A DNA stretch of 64,000 nucleotides from DUPU01 sp050952465 (GTDB lineage Bacteria; Bacillota; Dehalobacteriia; Dehalobacteriales; Dehalobacteriaceae): the NCBI GenBank assembly GCA_050952465.1, contig JBMNKZ010000005.1, positions 186,001 through 250,000 of the forward strand. The letters run 5' to 3'. The translations under genes and the position numbers were made by a program. Below the pieces are notes generated by a model that saw nothing but the letters and a program-made list of their open reading frames with translations, was not told the origin of the DNA and did no database searches. This document shows, piece by piece, positions 62,681-64,000 of this stretch (the first letter of the stretch is position 1; each line of letters begins with the position of its first letter).

Positions 62681-62698
62681 GACCGCTCCTCCAATCAA

Positions 62699-62890
62699 TT
62701 ATAGAAAAAGCGTACAGCCTTCCTCTTTAAATTGCACAATTTTCTCTGCTAAGATCTCAACGTCAACATTTAAATATTCGGACAAGCATTGCAAACACAT
62801 AAATTGCTTACAATTCTTATTAATTAGTTTTTTATTTAAGGAAATTTCATCCTTTGACAGATTACGGCCGCAAACGTCGCATCTTTTCAT
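62699..62890 (-). CDS. Zinc-ribbon small protein in the BREX operon (63 aa)
   Basis: It begins MKRCDVCGRNLSKDEISLNK and has CxxC pairs at 4-7 and 32-35 (CLQC), a likely zinc ribbon, then a helical KIVQFKEEGCTLF tail. The ATG overlaps the stop of the upstream gene (TAATG) and the gene ends about 18 bp before the ATPase start, so it belongs to the operon. I know no family. Its place between BrxP-like and BrxC-like proteins suggests a bridging role (speculative). Confidence 0.7.
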   Translation of the reverse strand: MKRCDVCGRNLSKDEISLNKKLINKNCKQFMCLQCLSEYLNVDVEILAEKIVQFKEEGCTLFL

Positions 62891-64000
62891 TACTTCATCC
62901 TTGAAAGTAAATCTCTCAGCACTTGATATGAAGAAAAGCCCCTATTTAAGTGAATATTATCAAGACCTCCGAGCAAATCGACCGTTAAGACTCCCATGTT
63001 CATTAAAGCACGAAGCGCACTAATGAATGCTTCTGCCGGTAAACCGAACACATTATAAACTCCATGCATATTCCTTTCATAGAAATCTGAGACAGTAACC
63101 TCATATGCGTCGTTTTCTTCGGCATTTTTATATAGCAAATACGCAATGGTAACTGCTGAAATTCGATTAGTTCCGACTTTTTGTATTGCCTTTATTGCGT
63201 TACCCGATTTTGTTAAAATGCCGATGCGAAGATTATCATCGCTTTCCGTAATATCAGTGGCGGTACCACCCAAGGGGGTACTCGCAAACGTATTTAAAAG
63301 AGCAGCTATCGGGTTGCCTAATGTAGTTTCGTTAAGGTGGGGGTATTCCTCTTTTAGATTTTCAAGCAATCCAGCACGATCGTAAATAATACCCACATGG
63401 ATATTATTTGTATACCAATTGGCAATTGCGGAATTGAAGCTCAAATTTGTCCATATAATTTGCCACACAAGGGAAGGATGAGAGAAGAATTCCGGTTTAA
63501 GCAATATTGCTAAATCAGATACCTTTTTCTCTTTTTCCGTAACCAATTCAGCCTCACGCATCCATGCAAGCATAGCTGGTATTTGCTTGGGGCCTAATCC
63601 CGAATACCCCATAAACCAATTATCCATATTTGAAAAGAAATTTGTCATCCACGGGTTATCAAAAGTGTCGCGGATACCAAACGTTGAATATTTGTCGATG
63701 CCAGATGTTTTTACTGCAGTACCCCCCATAACTTTTCCTCCTTCATACATTTGACGCCGTGTGGCAATGATACATCCTTTAGTATTGATGTTGAAACAAT
63801 TATGGCAATGCACACACATTGATTCATCAAGAGTGACTTTATTACGGACACGTAAAGCGCCTGTCGGACATTCAACTTCGCAAACACCACATTTTTCACA
63901 ATACGCTGTTTTAGTAAATGTCTTAGAAAGATGGCTGATTAAAAGTATTTTATTTGTTGTTCTGAAGGCTCTAAAATGAATTGTCGAATTAAATTCCTCG
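62890..64000 (-). CDS. Partial ferredoxin-containing protein, probable BrxP/PAPS-reductase-type (DUF4007-like C-terminus)
   Basis: The frame is open at the window edge; 369 codons are visible. First comes a 2x4Fe-4S ferredoxin domain (CEKCGVCEVECPTGAL, then CVHCHNC), then GIRDTFDNPWM and a helical domain ending in LRDLLSRMK. In type 4 BREX and Dnd-like systems a PAPS-reductase-family protein moves sulfur; some carry ferredoxin and DUF4007 domains. The visible RDTF resembles the HETF of DUF4007 only weakly. The sulfurtransferase core would be off the right edge. It is the first gene seen of the operon. Confidence 0.65.
   Translation of the reverse strand, partial: EEFNSTIHFRAFRTTNKILLISHLSKTFTKTAYCEKCGVCEVECPTGALRVRNKVTLDESMCVHCHNCFNINTKGCIIATRRQMYEGGKVMGGTAVKTSGIDKYSTFGIRDTFDNPWMTNFFSNMDNWFMGYSGLGPKQIPAMLAWMREAELVTEKEKKVSDLAILLKPEFFSHPSLVWQIIWTNLSFNSAIANWYTNNIHVGIIYDRAGLLENLKEEYPHLNETTLGNPIAALLNTFASTPLGGTATDITESDDNLRIGILTKSGNAIKAIQKVGTNRISAVTIAYLLYKNAEENDAYEVTVSDFYERNMHGVYNVFGLPAEAFISALRALMNMGVLTVDLLGGLDNIHLNRGFSSYQVLRDLLSRMK

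Larger units (their letters stand above)
49460..64000. mobile_element. Probable integrated island, left end at tRNA-Leu, right end beyond the window
   Basis: The island starts at a duplicated tRNA-Leu 3' half, carries an excisionase-like gene beside the att site, a transposon, and a phage-defence operon. For a minus-strand tRNA, the geometry predicts an intact tRNA-Leu(CAA) copy at the right end, outside the window, probably with the integrase. No integrase is seen here. Confidence 0.65.

Noticed and set aside
53513..64000. DISARM or type 1 BREX
   Set aside because: No PglX/BrxX methylase, helicase or DUF1998 gene is seen; the ferredoxin protein and desulfurase point to type 4.

Overview
The window reads as low-to-mid GC chromosome from an anaerobic, endospore-forming member of the Clostridia, most like Peptococcaceae or Desulfitobacteriales. 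The grounds are a spore small acid-soluble protein, YtrH/YtrI sporulation proteins, S-layer homology domains, a multi-subunit [FeFe]-hydrogenase, a selenocysteine formate dehydrogenase, the one-carbon enzymes FchA and FolD, and no visible respiratory oxidase. Species assignment is inference.

Layout. 0-2 kb: end of a ThiF/TcdA-type gene, an ECF-like membrane protein, a small unknown and mobA. 2-8 kb (minus strand): a formate module of NuoE-like and NuoF-like subunits, a selenocysteine FdhA, and the formate channel FocA. 8.4-13.9 kb (plus strand): a four-gene Hnd-type hydrogenase operon whose NuoF subunit is fused to a GltD-like flavoprotein. It is preceded by a sigma-54 promoter and three matching inverted repeats. 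Convergent to it lies a sigma-54 activator carrying a hydrogenase-like iron-sulfur sensor, the obvious candidate regulator. 16.7-17.4 kb: a tandem family of three tiny paralogous ORFs separated by Rex-like boxes. 17.5-49 kb: mostly housekeeping genes (RNA methyltransferases, thrC, ABC-F ATPase, a Ku/LigD end-joining set, tRNA-Pro, ytrI-ytrH, dnaE, coaD, mtrB/TRAP, pfkA-pyk, a carboxyltransferase, a transglutaminase-SLH protein, fchA-folD, an anti-sigma-like protein and HtrA).

At 49,460-49,517 there is only the 3' half of a tRNA-Leu(CAA) gene, followed on its own strand by its terminator. This looks like the attachment-site scar of an integrated element that runs rightward beyond the window. 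Inside it are an excisionase-like gene, a 3.2 kb Mu/Tn5053-type transposon with recognisable terminal inverted repeats (50,093-53,331), and a minus-strand defence operon. Read in transcription order, the operon encodes a ferredoxin-containing protein open at the window edge (probable BrxP), a zinc-ribbon protein, a BrxC/PglY-type ATPase, PglZ, BrxL, a 193-aa protein that may be a nuclease-less HNH-family relative, and a cysteine desulfurase. This is best read as a type 4 BREX-like system with its own sulfur donor, suggesting sulfur-based DNA modification. The sulfurtransferase (PAPS reductase-like) domain would lie outside the window and has not been seen.

How the genes fit together: formate dehydrogenase and hydrogenase together would interconvert formate, H2, NAD(P)H and ferredoxin; FocA moves formate, MobA supports the molybdopterin cofactor, and FchA/FolD carry one-carbon units. 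The hydrogenase-like sensor could tie hydrogenase expression to H2 or redox state.
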